The translations under genes were made by a program, and so were the position numbers. A stretch of 64,000 nt of DNA. Source: Geobacillus zalihae NBRC 101842. Lineage in GTDB: Bacteria; Bacillota; Bacilli; Bacillales; Anoxybacillaceae. The first letter of the stretch is position 1; each line of letters starts with the position of its first letter. Location: NCBI RefSeq assembly GCF_001544135.1, contig NZ_BCPV01000001.1, positions 124,001 to 188,000 of the forward strand. Direction: 5' to 3'. The notes beneath the pieces are model-generated. The model saw only the letters and a program-made list of their open reading frames with translations. It ran no database searches and had not been told where the DNA came from. Positions 43,257 to 53,298 of the stretch are shown one piece after another.

Positions 43257-44075
43257 TCATCCGAACCGCCCGGCGATATAATCCGCCGTCCGCTGATCAG
43301 CTGGACGAGAAAACAACGTTTTTGTCTCGCCGTACTCAATCACTTCTCCGTTTAAGAAAAACGCTGTCCGATCGGAAATGCGAGCCGCCTGCTGCATATT
43401 ATGCGTGACAATGATGATGCTGTATTTTGTTTTCAGCTCGCCCATCAACTCCTCGACCTTCGCTGTCGAAATCGGATCGAGCGCTGATGTCGGTTCATCC
43501 ATTAAAATGACATCCGGCTCGACGGCCAAACAGCGGGCGATGCACAGCCGCTGCTGTTGGCCGCCCGATAAACCGAGGGCATTTTCATGAAGCCGATCTT
43601 TGACTTCCTCCCAAAGCGCAGCTTGGCGCAAGCTTTTTTCGACGATCTCATCGAGCAGCCGCCGGTCGCGGATCCCGTGAATGCGCGGCCCATAGGCGAC
43701 GTTGTCATAAATCGACTTTGGAAACGGGTTGGGCTTTTGAAACACCATGCCCACTTGCGTCCGCAGCTGTTCAACAGGGTATGACGTGTCAAAAATGCGG
43801 CGGCCGCGATACAAAATCTCCCCTTCGAGCCGGACGTTTGGAATGAGCTCGATCATTCGATTGAGCGTTTTGATATAGGTTGACTTGCCGCATCCTGACG
43901 GGCCGATAATCGCCGTAATCTCGCGTTCATAAAAAGACAGGTGAATATGTTTTAACGCATGATGCTCTCCATACCATACGTTCAGTCCATTCGTTTCGTA
44001 AACGACCTCTTTTTTCACCAACTGGGCCGAAGGAATGTCCTCTTTTCGGCGCTCCACCACCGCCATCGTCCTCAT
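43257..44075 (-). CDS. pstB: Phosphate ABC transporter ATP-binding protein PstB
   Basis: Powers high-affinity phosphate uptake with PstSCA. 272 residues with Walker [10 protein letters not shown], signature LSGGQQQR and Walker [13 protein letters not shown]. The ATG at 44073-44075 lies 8 bases after GAAAGGAG. It is alone: the partners pstA, pstC and pstS are more than 7 kb away and on the same strand. It has its own Pho box (44157-44195). Only one pstB is in the window, whereas B. subtilis has two next to pstA. Confidence 0.97.
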   Translation of the reverse strand: MRTMAVVERRKEDIPSAQLVKKEVVYETNGLNVWYGEHHALKHIHLSFYEREITAIIGPSGCGKSTYIKTLNRMIELIPNVRLEGEILYRGRRIFDTSYPVEQLRTQVGMVFQKPNPFPKSIYDNVAYGPRIHGIRDRRLLDEIVEKSLRQAALWEEVKDRLHENALGLSGGQQQRLCIARCLAVEPDVILMDEPTSALDPISTAKVEELMGELKTKYSIIIVTHNMQQAARISDRTAFFLNGEVIEYGETKTLFSRPADQRTADYIAGRFG

Positions 44076-44141
44076 CGGCGTGACTCCTTTCATTTCCTTC
44101 CGCCCTCACTGGCAGCGGAAGATCGAGTTTTTCCTATCATG

Positions 44142-44195
44142 AGCATACAAAACGATCGTTAACGCTGTGTGGACGGTATGTAAAGTTTTTGTAAA
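44142..44195 (-). promoter_or_regulatory. Pho box and -10 of pstB
   Basis: Minus strand hexamers TTTACA (44190-44195), TTTACA (44179-44184), TCCACA (44168-44173), TTAACG (44157-44162): 11-base period as known for PhoP. The -10 TATGCT (44142-44147) follows after 9 bases. Confidence 0.8.
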
Positions 44196-44365
44196 CAAAC
44201 ATCATTTTTTTGGCTCTTCACCACAACATGCACTTGACAAGCAATACGGTTTCCGGCACAAAGATATGCAAAACGTGCTGATTTTCCCTCCCAAGCGTAA
44301 ATAGGGTATGTTCAGAAAAAATCAAGTACAACTTTTGGTGAAGATCCATTTTTTTGCAAGCGCAA

Positions 44366-44396
44366 AAAAAGAGGCGCCTGGCTAGGCGCCTTTCAT
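44366..44396 (-). terminator. Terminator after the PBP gene
   Basis: Minus strand AAAGGCGCC TAGCC AGGCGCC TCTTTTTTT. Confidence 0.85.
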
Positions 44397-44397
44397 G

Positions 44398-46512
44398 TCA
44401 GCGCGCATCGGCGGCCTCCGCACCGCCTTGCGCATCGAAGCTGCTCCCGCCTCCGGCCGCCCGCTTCGCTTTCAATTCAAAATAGGCGTCCAAAATGCGG
44501 CGGCCGATCCGGTCATTAATCCCGTCGCTCTCCCCTTGCGTCGCCCACGGGACGACAACGGCGAACGACACTTCTGGATCGTTGTACGGCGCATAGCCAA
44601 CAAGCGTCAAGTTGTACGTTGGATCATTCCGTCGGCTTTGGATCGGTCCATCGTAAAACGCCTCTGCCGTCCCCGTTTTGCCGGCCGGCTTGTACGAAGC
44701 ACTCGCAAAGTACGAATACGCCGTTCCGCCCGGCTCTTGCATCACACGGCGGAATCCTTCTTGCACCCGCTTGATGTATTCCGTCTTCATATCAATCCGG
44801 TTTAGCACAACCGGTTCAAACCGTTTCATGATTCGGCCAAGTTTTTTTCCGTCAGCCGACGGCTCACGAATTTCTTTGACAAGCTGCGGCTTCATTCGAT
44901 AGCCGCCGTTGGCGATCGTCGAGACGTATTGCGCCAGCTGCATCGGCGTATACATATCGTACTGGCCGATGGCTAAGTCAAGCAAAAATCCGCCGCGCGT
45001 GCTTTGTCCTTGGAAGCCGCTAAGTTCGTTCGGCAAATCGATGCCCGTTTTCACGCCAAGGCCGAATTGGCTGAAATAGTGGCGAATCGTCGTAAATGCC
45101 TCTGGATTGATGCGAAGCGGCGCGTGCGGACGATACACACCGCCCCCGATGGCGATCGCTGTTTTGAACATATAGACGTTCGATGACTGCTTGAGCGCCG
45201 TCAGCTCGTTGATCGTCCCCATCGTCTTCCATGATTTTTTTACCGGGGTTCCTTTAATATACAGCGGCTCATCCTTGATATACGTATTCGGATGAAGCAC
45301 CCCGGTTTGAAAGCCGGTGAGAACGGTCGCCCCTTTCACCGCCGATCCCATCGCATAGGCGGACGTGATGTTGCCGATGGCAAAGTCGACAAATTTGCCG
45401 TCTTGAAGAAGCTTGCCGGCCATCGCCAACACTTCGCCCGTCTTCGGGTTCATCATGACGACAAACGCCCGGTCCAAGAGCGGCGATCGGCCTTTGCGCT
45501 TCGTCGCCAGAATCTCTTGTTGAATGATTTGCTCAACCTTTTGCTGGAGCTCGGCATCAATGGTTAACACGAGGTCTTTGCCGCGCTCGCCTGGATACAC
45601 TTGCTCAACCGAGATGACATTGCCCGATTTGTCAACAACGTTTTTCACTTTTGCCTTTTTGCCGTGCAGCACTTCTTCATACTGCATCTCCAAATAGCTT
45701 TTGCCGACGCGGTCGTTGCGGCTGTAGTCGCGGGCTAAAAAGTAATCGAGCCGTTCACGCGGGACGCCTTCATCTTCTTCCGTCACACTGCCGAGCACAG
45801 AGCGGAATGTATTGTCATAGACGTATTTCCGGTCCCAATCCACCGTCGTATTGACGCCGGGCAGCTCGCTCAAATGCTCGCTGACGACCGCATATTCGCG
45901 GTCGGTCACTCCTTTGCTTTTGACCGTTTGCGGCGTCAAGGCGTAGCCGCTCTCCATCTCATGTTTAATGGCGATCACTTCAAGCTCCGACTTCGAAATT
46001 TGCGCCAAATCTTGCTTGGTGATGCGGTCAAGCGTCCATTCGTACACCTTTTTGTCGATCTCTTTTTGTGTCAGCCCTTGGTCAGCGAGCTTTTTCCGTT
46101 CTTGTTCGCTCACTTTCTTTTTGGCTTCTTCCGGATGGGTCAAAATCCAATAATCTTTCATATCGCGCTCAGTTACTTTTTTCTCAGCATCGGGAATGTC
46201 GATGTATTGGGCAAGTTTCCTTGCTATGTCCAATATTTCTTCCGGCTGTGTCGTTTTGGAGCGCGTGTACGTAATCGCCTTTTGCGGCGTATTGTCGACG
46301 ATCACGCGGCCGAATCGATCGTAAATTTTGCCGCGCGGCACCGGCGTGCTGACGATTTCATCCTGCGTTCGCTCCACTTCGCGCCGATAATCTTCACCGT
46401 AGACGATCTGCACGACGCCAAGGCGCAAAATCAGCGCTGAAAACAACAAAAAAACAAAGAAAAACAAAATGTTTAACCGAATCGGCACTTGCGCCCGCTT
46501 TTTCCGTTTCAT
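44398..46512 (-). CDS. pbpA: Class B penicillin-binding protein (PBP2a/PbpA type)
   Basis: Transpeptidase for peptidoglycan cross-linking in cell elongation. 704 residues: short cytoplasmic start, membrane helix (about 14-34), dimerisation domain, transpeptidase domain. Active-site motifs SAVK (serine nucleophile), SSN and KTGTA are present. A GGACCGGGGG region precedes the ATG at 46510-46512; the frame to 46689 overlaps yqgE and is rejected. Located after yqgE and sodA as in B. subtilis, where pbpA is one of two redundant elongation PBPs. Confidence 0.95.
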   Translation of the reverse strand: MKRKKRAQVPIRLNILFFFVFLLFSALILRLGVVQIVYGEDYRREVERTQDEIVSTPVPRGKIYDRFGRVIVDNTPQKAITYTRSKTTQPEEILDIARKLAQYIDIPDAEKKVTERDMKDYWILTHPEEAKKKVSEQERKKLADQGLTQKEIDKKVYEWTLDRITKQDLAQISKSELEVIAIKHEMESGYALTPQTVKSKGVTDREYAVVSEHLSELPGVNTTVDWDRKYVYDNTFRSVLGSVTEEDEGVPRERLDYFLARDYSRNDRVGKSYLEMQYEEVLHGKKAKVKNVVDKSGNVISVEQVYPGERGKDLVLTIDAELQQKVEQIIQQEILATKRKGRSPLLDRAFVVMMNPKTGEVLAMAGKLLQDGKFVDFAIGNITSAYAMGSAVKGATVLTGFQTGVLHPNTYIKDEPLYIKGTPVKKSWKTMGTINELTALKQSSNVYMFKTAIAIGGGVYRPHAPLRINPEAFTTIRHYFSQFGLGVKTGIDLPNELSGFQGQSTRGGFLLDLAIGQYDMYTPMQLAQYVSTIANGGYRMKPQLVKEIREPSADGKKLGRIMKRFEPVVLNRIDMKTEYIKRVQEGFRRVMQEPGGTAYSYFASASYKPAGKTGTAEAFYDGPIQSRRNDPTYNLTLVGYAPYNDPEVSFAVVVPWATQGESDGINDRIGRRILDAYFELKAKRAAGGGSSFDAQGGAEAADAR

Positions 46513-46582
46513 CCCCCGGTCCTCCTTTCCCCCCCTATTGTAAAAGAAAAAGGCGGGCATGGCTAGGGAAAAACTTGGCCCC

Positions 46583-47875
46583 TCACACCGGCGAACGGCC
46601 TCGTTCGCCGGCCAGCTTCGGCCGAAGCAAAAGCCGCTCGCGCCGGCCGTGCTCCGGATGGCCATCGGTGAAACGAATGCGGCGGACAAACCAATAAATC
46701 ACCAAATGCCCGGCTCCGCACACAAACATCAACACGCGGATGCCAGCTTCTTCGCCAAAGAGCGCCACAGCCGTCAAAAAGGCGAAAATCGACGCCACCC
46801 GTCCGGCGTTTAAAAACAATTCGCGGACAACGATGTATTCGACGCGCGCCTCGGCCGATTTCCAGCTCTTTCCGATGACGTCAAACGTCAAGGAGGAATA
46901 CGGAACAAGCAGCAATGGATACGCAATGGCGATCGTGATGGCATAAAGAATGAGGCGCGGATAGGTTGGATGGAAGACGATCAAAAAAATCGCTCCGTAT
47001 AGCAACGCTCCTCCCAGCAAAATCGCTTTCATCCGATATTCATGCTTGATCAGCCGGGAGACGGCATAATAGGCGACAAACGATGTAAACGAGTTGACAA
47101 GCCCGAATTTGCCGAGCGCCCATTCACTTCCAGAAGTGACATACACAAGCACGGAAATGATAAACACAAACGTGCCTTCGCGCAATCCTTGAAAAAAGTG
47201 GGCATTCGTAATGAGCCGCCAGTTCCGGTTTTCATTCCGCTCCTTTAAAATGCGGACGAACAAATATTTCCCCGCGGCCGCGCGGCGCTTCAAGAAAAAG
47301 CTGAGCAGCACAGCGACAAGAAACAAGCCGAGCGACAGCGAGAAAACGAACGTATACCCTTTCGCTCCATGAAGCGATGAGATGATATAACCGGCGGCAA
47401 TCGGCCCGATCATGCCGGCTGATGAGGTCAACACCCCGAAAAAACCGTTAAAAAAGTCGCGCGTCTCCGGTTCGGTAATTTCAAATGTCAACACGTTAAA
47501 TGCCAGCCAATAAAAACCATAGCCGACGCCGAGCAGCGCGCCGAGAAAAAGCAAATATTGATGAGCGCGAGAGCCGACCAATAAAACGGTGACAAAAAAA
47601 ACGGCTAAACACGACACGCCAAGCCGCAAAACGAGGATGCGGTCAATTTGTTTCGCCAGCCGTCCGGCGAAAATAAACGTCAGCGGCTGCATCGTGACGA
47701 CCGCCAAATTGTATAGCGCCAAGTCGCGGAAATCGCCGGTCTGTTTCCATAAATAAATGTTGACAAACGTGTTTGAGAGGGAAACACCGAGCGTGTAAAA
47801 CCCGCCGATGCAAAGCAAAAGCAACAGGTCACGGTTCACTTGTTCTTGGCCGGTTAGTTTTTGGAAAAATGCCAT
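46583..47875 (-). CDS. yqgE: Major facilitator superfamily transporter YqgE
   Basis: 430 residues with twelve predicted membrane helices and a central loop around residue 205. Substrate unknown. It begins MAFFQKLTGQEQVNRDLLLL, as B. subtilis YqgE-type proteins do. AAAAGGGGAGTTTGCA precedes the ATG. Lies between sodA and pbpA as in Bacillus. An arginine-rich C-terminal tail is cytoplasmic. Confidence 0.88.
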   Translation of the reverse strand: MAFFQKLTGQEQVNRDLLLLLCIGGFYTLGVSLSNTFVNIYLWKQTGDFRDLALYNLAVVTMQPLTFIFAGRLAKQIDRILVLRLGVSCLAVFFVTVLLVGSRAHQYLLFLGALLGVGYGFYWLAFNVLTFEITEPETRDFFNGFFGVLTSSAGMIGPIAAGYIISSLHGAKGYTFVFSLSLGLFLVAVLLSFFLKRRAAAGKYLFVRILKERNENRNWRLITNAHFFQGLREGTFVFIISVLVYVTSGSEWALGKFGLVNSFTSFVAYYAVSRLIKHEYRMKAILLGGALLYGAIFLIVFHPTYPRLILYAITIAIAYPLLLVPYSSLTFDVIGKSWKSAEARVEYIVVRELFLNAGRVASIFAFLTAVALFGEEAGIRVLMFVCGAGHLVIYWFVRRIRFTDGHPEHGRRERLLLRPKLAGERGRSPV

Positions 47876-47978
47876 TGCAAACTCCCCTTTTCATCTATCC
47901 GGTAGTGTGGCCATTTCCGCAGCCTCTATGCACCCGGCGCGAAGAAAACCGCTTCCTTTGCCTACACCCTCCGTCGCG

Positions 47979-48016
47979 AAAAAAAGCGGGGCGTTTTGTT
48001 TCGCCCCGCTTTGTTG
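47979..48016. terminator. Terminator after sodA
   Basis: GCGGGGCG TTTTGTTT CGCCCCGC, with an A run to the left (T run for the minus transcript). Confidence 0.88.
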
Positions 48017-48017
48017 A

Positions 48018-48632
48018 TTACTTCGCTTTCGCTTCGCTGTACCGTTTCGCCACTTCGTCCCAGTTGACAATGTTCCAGAATGCGGCAATGTATTCCGGAC
48101 GGCGGTTTTGGTATTTCAAGTAGTACGCATGCTCCCAAACGTCCAAGCCGAGAATCGGCGTTTTGCCTTCCATGATCGGCGAGTCTTGGTTCGGCGTGCT
48201 CGTAATTTCCAGCTCGCCGTTGTTCACGACAAGCCATGCCCAGCCAGAACCGAAACGGCCGGCCGCTGCTTTCGAAAACTCGTCTTTAAACGCGGTGAAG
48301 CTGCCGAATTTTTTGTTGATCGCCTCAGCCAGCTCACCCGTCGGCTCACCGCCGCCATTTGGCGACAAAATCGTCCAGAAAAGCGAGTGGTTTGCATGAC
48401 CGCCGCCGTTGTTGCGCACCGCCGTGCGAATGCTTTCCGGAAGGGCTTCCAAATTGCTGAGCAATTCTTCGAGCGATTTGTTTTGCAAATCCGGATGCCC
48501 TTCAAGCGCCGCATTCAAATTTGTCACGTATGTGTTATGGTGCTTCGTGTGGTGAATGTTCATCGTTTCTTTGTCGATGTGCGGCTCAAGCGCATCATAC
48601 GGATACGGCAATGCTGGCAATTCAAATGGCAT
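48018..48632 (-). CDS. sodA: Manganese superoxide dismutase
   Basis: Converts superoxide to peroxide and oxygen. 204 residues. Metal ligands lie in [18 protein letters not shown] and LDVWEHAYY. The glycine-rich NGGGHANHS and the whole chain agree with the G. stearothermophilus enzyme as I remember it. AAAAAGGAGGAGATCGGT precedes the ATG. The leader carries a stable hairpin at 48664-48683. Confidence 0.99.
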   Translation of the reverse strand: MPFELPALPYPYDALEPHIDKETMNIHHTKHHNTYVTNLNAALEGHPDLQNKSLEELLSNLEALPESIRTAVRNNGGGHANHSLFWTILSPNGGGEPTGELAEAINKKFGSFTAFKDEFSKAAAGRFGSGWAWLVVNNGELEITSTPNQDSPIMEGKTPILGLDVWEHAYYLKYQNRRPEYIAAFWNIVNWDEVAKRYSEAKAK

Positions 48633-48663
48633 ACCGATCTCCTCCTTTTTGATTTATGTACAC

Positions 48664-48683
48664 GAACGCCAAAGCGTTCGCTT
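48664..48683. other. Hairpin in the sodA leader
   Basis: ACGAACGC CAAA GCGTTCGC: eight pairs and a four-base loop just upstream of the sodA ribosome site. It may affect mRNA stability; no known motif. Confidence 0.5.
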
Positions 48684-48834
48684 GAGATTAGCTTACCAAA
48701 GTTGGCACAATGTTTCAATCGATTTGCTTGTCCTCGCTTTTTGTTTACATATTTTCAACACACCGTTGACCGTTTCTTCATAATGACAAGCTATAGTATA
48801 AGGTAGCTTCCAGTTAAGGGGGAACTCAGCGAAA

Positions 48835-50514
48835 ATGGAAACAAAGCGATCACGTTCTTTATGGAACGCCTTTCGACTTGAGACAATTGTCATGATGGCC
48901 ATGGTGCTCACAACGACGTTGTCGGCCCTTGTCATCACCTCAATCGGCTATATTCAAGGGCGCCATTCAGCGATTCAGTCGATCCAACAACAGTTGCAGC
49001 TATCAAGCGAAACGATGGTTGAAAAAATTTCTATTTTAAAAGCGACAACGACCAATGAAGCATTTTCTCAAAAACTGAATTATTCATTGACGCTAAATGA
49101 ACGGAAATTCCACGCCTTACACCTTCATCCGGTGCAATTGATTGTAACGAAAACGGGAAAGGCGGTGGCAAAACGGCCATCCTCGCCCAATCAAACGCTG
49201 CCCGAACAGGTCGTGCGCGATATATTGAAAAAGAAGCAAGGTGTTTTGCATACAGACCAATGGCTGGCTGCATTTTCTAGTTCAAGTGATTTGCAAGGAG
49301 CGGTCTACATTATTGCCATTCCAAAAAAGGATTATTTGTGGCCGCTTTTGAAACAACAAGCAGCAAACTTAGCAGGGTCTGTTTCGGCCATTTTGATCGT
49401 ATGCCTCGCCGGATGGGGGATCATTCGCCGCACCACCCGCCCCATTGCTTGGCTCCAGCAAGCCATGGAACGGCTTGGATCTGGCGATTGGCGGTCGCGC
49501 ATCGAATTGCATGCAGCGACAAAAGATATTCTCGCCCTCACCGATGGGTTCCATCAGATGTCCAGCAATTTGGCCGTTCTTATCGAACATATGCGCTTCA
49601 GCTCTGAACAAATCGCAGCGGCTACCAACATTTTAAACCAAACATCCTCTGAGACAACAGCGGCTTCTGAACAAATCGCAGCGGCGGTGGCAGACACGGC
49701 GTACGGGGCAGAGCAACAAGCGCGCAAATCGGCTGACATCGCCTCTTTTTTTCAACAACTGGCGGATGAAATGGAACAAATGTCCTTTCGAATGGAGGAA
49801 GCCCGTCGTTCCACAGAACAAGCCCATTCCCAAGCGGAAAGCGGCAACCGGCTTGTTCAACGGGCAAGCAGCGACATGGCTTACCTGCAACAATCCATTG
49901 CGAAAACGATGTACACAATCGATGCATTGAAAGACCATTCGCGCCATATTGCCAGCATTCTGTCACTAATCGGAAACATCGCTGAGCAAACGAACTTGCT
50001 CGCCCTAAACGCTGCCATTGAAGCAGCCAAAGCAGGGGAGCATGGCCTAGGGTTCTCCGTTGTGGCGAAAGAAATCCGGGCGCTGTCGGCGCAAACAGGA
50101 CAAGCGTTGGCACAAATTCAATCCATTGTCCAAGATGTGCAAAGCCAAATCGAGGCCGCGGTTCAATCGATGAAAGAAAGCGCAAAACAACTCGATGAAA
50201 CGAAAAAAACGTTCACGGAAAGCCAACAAGCCTTTGAAGAAATCACCACCATGGTGTCGCATTCATCCGCACATACGCTGCAAATTTCAGAACAATTCGC
50301 CGCCATCGAGCGGCAAATCAGCGAAATGCGTGAACATATCGCAGAGATTGCCACCGTCGCCCAACAGATTGCTTCGTCGATGGAGCAAATTTCGAGTTTT
50401 ACCGACGACCAGCACAATGCCATGGCTGCCATTCGTTCCGAAGCCGATGCACTAAATGAACGGGTGTTGCAATGGCGCGCCTTGCTTGAAACCTTTCATT
50501 TGCCTTCTGACTAA
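48835..50514 (+). CDS. Methyl-accepting chemotaxis protein
   Basis: 559 residues: membrane helix (about 18-40), a small extracellular domain (about 41-175), second helix (182-205), HAMP domain, and a long signalling coiled coil. The tip for CheA/CheW reads [26 protein letters not shown]. The ligand cannot be predicted. It starts at 48835 after AAGGGGGAACTCAGCGAAA. It is not present at this place in B. subtilis, so inserted between sodA and yqgB. Confidence 0.92.
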   Translation: METKRSRSLWNAFRLETIVMMAMVLTTTLSALVITSIGYIQGRHSAIQSIQQQLQLSSETMVEKISILKATTTNEAFSQKLNYSLTLNERKFHALHLHPVQLIVTKTGKAVAKRPSSPNQTLPEQVVRDILKKKQGVLHTDQWLAAFSSSSDLQGAVYIIAIPKKDYLWPLLKQQAANLAGSVSAILIVCLAGWGIIRRTTRPIAWLQQAMERLGSGDWRSRIELHAATKDILALTDGFHQMSSNLAVLIEHMRFSSEQIAAATNILNQTSSETTAASEQIAAAVADTAYGAEQQARKSADIASFFQQLADEMEQMSFRMEEARRSTEQAHSQAESGNRLVQRASSDMAYLQQSIAKTMYTIDALKDHSRHIASILSLIGNIAEQTNLLALNAAIEAAKAGEHGLGFSVVAKEIRALSAQTGQALAQIQSIVQDVQSQIEAAVQSMKESAKQLDETKKTFTESQQAFEEITTMVSHSSAHTLQISEQFAAIERQISEMREHIAEIATVAQQIASSMEQISSFTDDQHNAMAAIRSEADALNERVLQWRALLETFHLPSD

Positions 50515-50538
50515 AGCGGGAAGATGCCCGCTTTTTCT
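50512..50538 (+). terminator. Terminator after the chemoreceptor gene
   Basis: AAAGCGGG AAGATG CCCGCTTTTTC. Confidence 0.85.
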
Positions 50539-50608
50539 TTGTCTCAAGTTGAATTCTTCCTCTTTCCCGGCTACAATGGAAAAGGAGACAAAGAAAGGTG
50601 TGTCTGCG

Positions 50609-51382
50609 ATGAACGTATTCGTCCAACTGTGGAAAAGCTTATATTCTCCAAAAGACATCGCCCGCTTTCGATTTCAGGGAATTGGGAAAACGATCGGTTA
50701 TTTGTTTTTGCTGACGTTGCTGTCCATTCTTCCGACGTTTTACTATGTCTCCTCGTCGCTTATGGAAGGCATCCGCACAACGAGCGCCTTATTGAATAAC
50801 GAGTTGCCGCCGTTTTCGATTGAAAACGGCGAACTTCACTCGGAGGCGGCCACGCCGATTCATATTGATCAAGGCGGATTTACGATCATTTTTGACAGCA
50901 CCGGCAAAGTGACGAGTGAGAACGTCGAGCAGTTTCCGAACGCCATCGCGCTCTTGAAGCATGAGGCCGTGCTCGTCGCCGGCCATCAGGCGCAGCATTA
51001 CAGCTATGCCACGTTTCCGGATGTGACCATTACCGACGAAGACGTTCGCGCGTTCATCGCCGGTCTTCAGTCGCTTCTCCCTGTCCTCATCCCGCTTTTT
51101 GGGCTCGTTTTATACGTGCTCGCCTGCGCCGGGAAATTCATCAGCGTGTGCATCTTTGCCTTTTTCGGCCTGATTCTTGCCGGCGTGCTCGACAAAACGC
51201 TGCGCTACCGCCATACATGGGTGATGTCGGCTTACGCCATTACGCTGTCGACCGTCTTTTTCACCGTGATGGAAACGGTGCAAGCGGTCGTGCCCTACGG
51301 CGCGTTGATCCATTGGTTCGTTTCGCTTGTCGTTCTCTTTTTGGCAGTCAAGGAAGTGCCATCAGCCAAACGGGAAATATAA
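50609..51382 (+). CDS. yqgB: DUF1189 membrane protein YqgB
   Basis: 257 residues: a helix at about 25-48, an extracellular domain of about 120 residues, and four or so C-terminal helices. The ATG at 50609 follows AAAGAAAGGTGTGTCTGCG. It keeps the B. subtilis order (yqgB near sodA). Function unknown; DUF1189 proteins are likely maltodextrin-utilisation YvdJ-like by annotation only. Confidence 0.83.
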   Translation: MNVFVQLWKSLYSPKDIARFRFQGIGKTIGYLFLLTLLSILPTFYYVSSSLMEGIRTTSALLNNELPPFSIENGELHSEAATPIHIDQGGFTIIFDSTGKVTSENVEQFPNAIALLKHEAVLVAGHQAQHYSYATFPDVTITDEDVRAFIAGLQSLLPVLIPLFGLVLYVLACAGKFISVCIFAFFGLILAGVLDKTLRYRHTWVMSAYAITLSTVFFTVMETVQAVVPYGALIHWFVSLVVLFLAVKEVPSAKREI

Positions 51383-51417
51383 AAAAGCTGCCTGTTGATG
51401 CAGGACAGCTTTTTTTG
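51381..51417. terminator. Bidirectional terminator between yqgB and pstA
   Basis: AAAAAAGCTGCCTG TTGATG CAGGACAGCTTTTTTT between convergent genes. Confidence 0.88.
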
Positions 51418-51420
51418 TGC

Positions 51421-52344
51421 TTACGCTGCTTTGCTTCTTTCTCCTCGTCCTCGACGCGCGCGCCGCCCCCCGGAGAAATGCCGCGCAAGCAAGGAAGAAG
51501 CGAGCCGTGCGGCCAAATTGAATAAAAGAACGGCCACCATCAATACAGCCGCCGATTTGGCCGCGATCAGCTTTGCGTCTGGGACAATGCCTTCCGAATT
51601 CAATTTCCAAATATGCACCGTCAGCGTTTCGGCCGGCCGGAACACGTTCAGCGGGTTGGCCTGGCTTGACCAATCCGCATCCCAACGAAGCATCGGAGTC
51701 GTCAGCCCAGCGGTATAAATGAAAACAGCCGCTTCGCCGAAAATGCGCCCAGCCGATAAAATGACGCCGGTGACAATTTGCGGGATGGCGGCCGGAAGCA
51801 CCGCTTTGACCAACGTCTGCCAGCGCGTCGCTCCAAGGGCAAGACTCCCCTCTTTAATGTTGGCTGGAACATCCAAAATCGCCGTTTCGCAAATGCGCGT
51901 CAATCCAGGCAAATTGATGATCGTGACGGCTAACGCTCCGCCGAGCAGCGTATAGCCCCAACCCGTCAAGGTGACAAACGCCAACAATCCAAACAACCCG
52001 ACGACAATCGACGGCAATGATGCCATCGTTTCCAAGCAAAGGCGAATGAACCCGACGATCCGCCCTTGTTTGGCGTATTCAGCCAAATAAATTCCAGCTC
52101 CCAACGAAAGCGGAACCGACAAAAGCAATGTCACAACCAACATATAAAATGAATTGATGAGCTGCGGACCAATGCCGCCGCCCGCTTGCGTATTGCTCGG
52201 CCGTCCGAACAGAAACTCAGGTTGCCAAAACCCCGCTCCTTTCGACAACACAACGGCAAAAAAGAACATGAGCAACCCGATGACTGCAGCAGCCACCGCA
52301 TAGAAAATGCCTGTCCAAACTTTATCGATCATTCGCGCTGTCAT
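51421..52344 (-). CDS. pstA: Phosphate ABC transporter permease PstA
   Basis: One of two membrane subunits of the phosphate importer. 307 residues, six helices, with the EAA loop ETAILDVPANIKEGSLALGATRWQ (about residues 170-195) that docks PstB. It starts one base after the pstC stop. Its C-terminal tail is rich in arginine. The expected next gene pstB is missing; a convergent terminator follows instead. Confidence 0.97.
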   Translation of the reverse strand: MTARMIDKVWTGIFYAVAAAVIGLLMFFFAVVLSKGAGFWQPEFLFGRPSNTQAGGGIGPQLINSFYMLVVTLLLSVPLSLGAGIYLAEYAKQGRIVGFIRLCLETMASLPSIVVGLFGLLAFVTLTGWGYTLLGGALAVTIINLPGLTRICETAILDVPANIKEGSLALGATRWQTLVKAVLPAAIPQIVTGVILSAGRIFGEAAVFIYTAGLTTPMLRWDADWSSQANPLNVFRPAETLTVHIWKLNSEGIVPDAKLIAAKSAAVLMVAVLLFNLAARLASSLLARHFSGGRRARRGRGERSKAA

Positions 52345-52345
52345 C

Positions 52346-53242
52346 TTATCGCTCCTTTCTCGGGCCGACCAAACGGATCACGGCAATGAAGAAAAACGAG
52401 ATCAAGAGCAAAATGAGCGCCAATGTCCATAACGCGTTGTTCCATGGTGTTCCGTTGATCGTATTTGCCATATCCATCGTCAATACACTTGTTAACGTCG
52501 CCGTCGGGCTGTCAAGGCCTGAAGGCAGCTTAATCGTATTGCCGATCACCATCTGCACAGCAAGCGCCTCGCCAAACGCCCGCGCCAAGCCGAGAACGAC
52601 GCCGGTGGCAATCCCGGCTTTCGCCGCCGGAACGATGACGCGGGAAATCGCCTGCCAACGCGTAGAGCCAAGCCCGTATGATGCTTCCATATACGTCATC
52701 GGGACATTGGCCAAGGCGTCGGCCGCAATGCTGGTGATGGTCGGCAAAATCATCATACTAAGGACGATGATCCCCGCCAACAGACTAAAGCCGGAGCCTC
52801 CGAACCATTCGCGCAAGAGCGGAACGAGAATCGTCACCCCAAGCCAGCCATACACCACCGACGGAATGCCGACAAGCAGCTCCAGCACCGGCTTCAGCAA
52901 CGAAACGAACCATTTGGGAGCGATAAAGTTCATGAAAATCGCCAACGCCAACGCGATCGGCGCACTGATCAACAAAGCGCCAAGCGAGACGAGCATCGAG
53001 CCAACAATAAAAATGAGCGCCCCATACTTCGGCGGCGTGCCGTTTGGATCCCATTGCATCGAAAGCAACATGTCGGAAAGCGAAAGACCGCTGTCCGTAA
53101 AGGACTGAATTCCCTTTACCGCCAAAAAGATGATCATCGTCACCGTAATCAGAACGATCAGCCAGCCGCAGATGACCGCAAACGTGCGGCCGATGTACTC
53201 TTCAAGCCAGCGATTCCGCCGTTTCGTATGCATTTGTTGCAT
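52346..53242 (-). CDS. pstC: Phosphate ABC transporter permease PstC
   Basis: Second membrane subunit, 298 residues, six helices. The loop MTYMEASYGLGSTRWQAI is the EAA motif. AATGGAGGGATGAAGCC precedes the ATG at 53240-53242. It lies 56 bases after pstS in the same transcript. Confidence 0.97.
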   Translation of the reverse strand: MQQMHTKRRNRWLEEYIGRTFAVICGWLIVLITVTMIIFLAVKGIQSFTDSGLSLSDMLLSMQWDPNGTPPKYGALIFIVGSMLVSLGALLISAPIALALAIFMNFIAPKWFVSLLKPVLELLVGIPSVVYGWLGVTILVPLLREWFGGSGFSLLAGIIVLSMMILPTITSIAADALANVPMTYMEASYGLGSTRWQAISRVIVPAAKAGIATGVVLGLARAFGEALAVQMVIGNTIKLPSGLDSPTATLTSVLTMDMANTINGTPWNNALWTLALILLLISFFFIAVIRLVGPRKER

Positions 53243-53298
53243 GGCTTCATCCCTCCATTGTCAAAGGCCGGCCTAACGAGCCGGCCTTCCGCCCTTCT

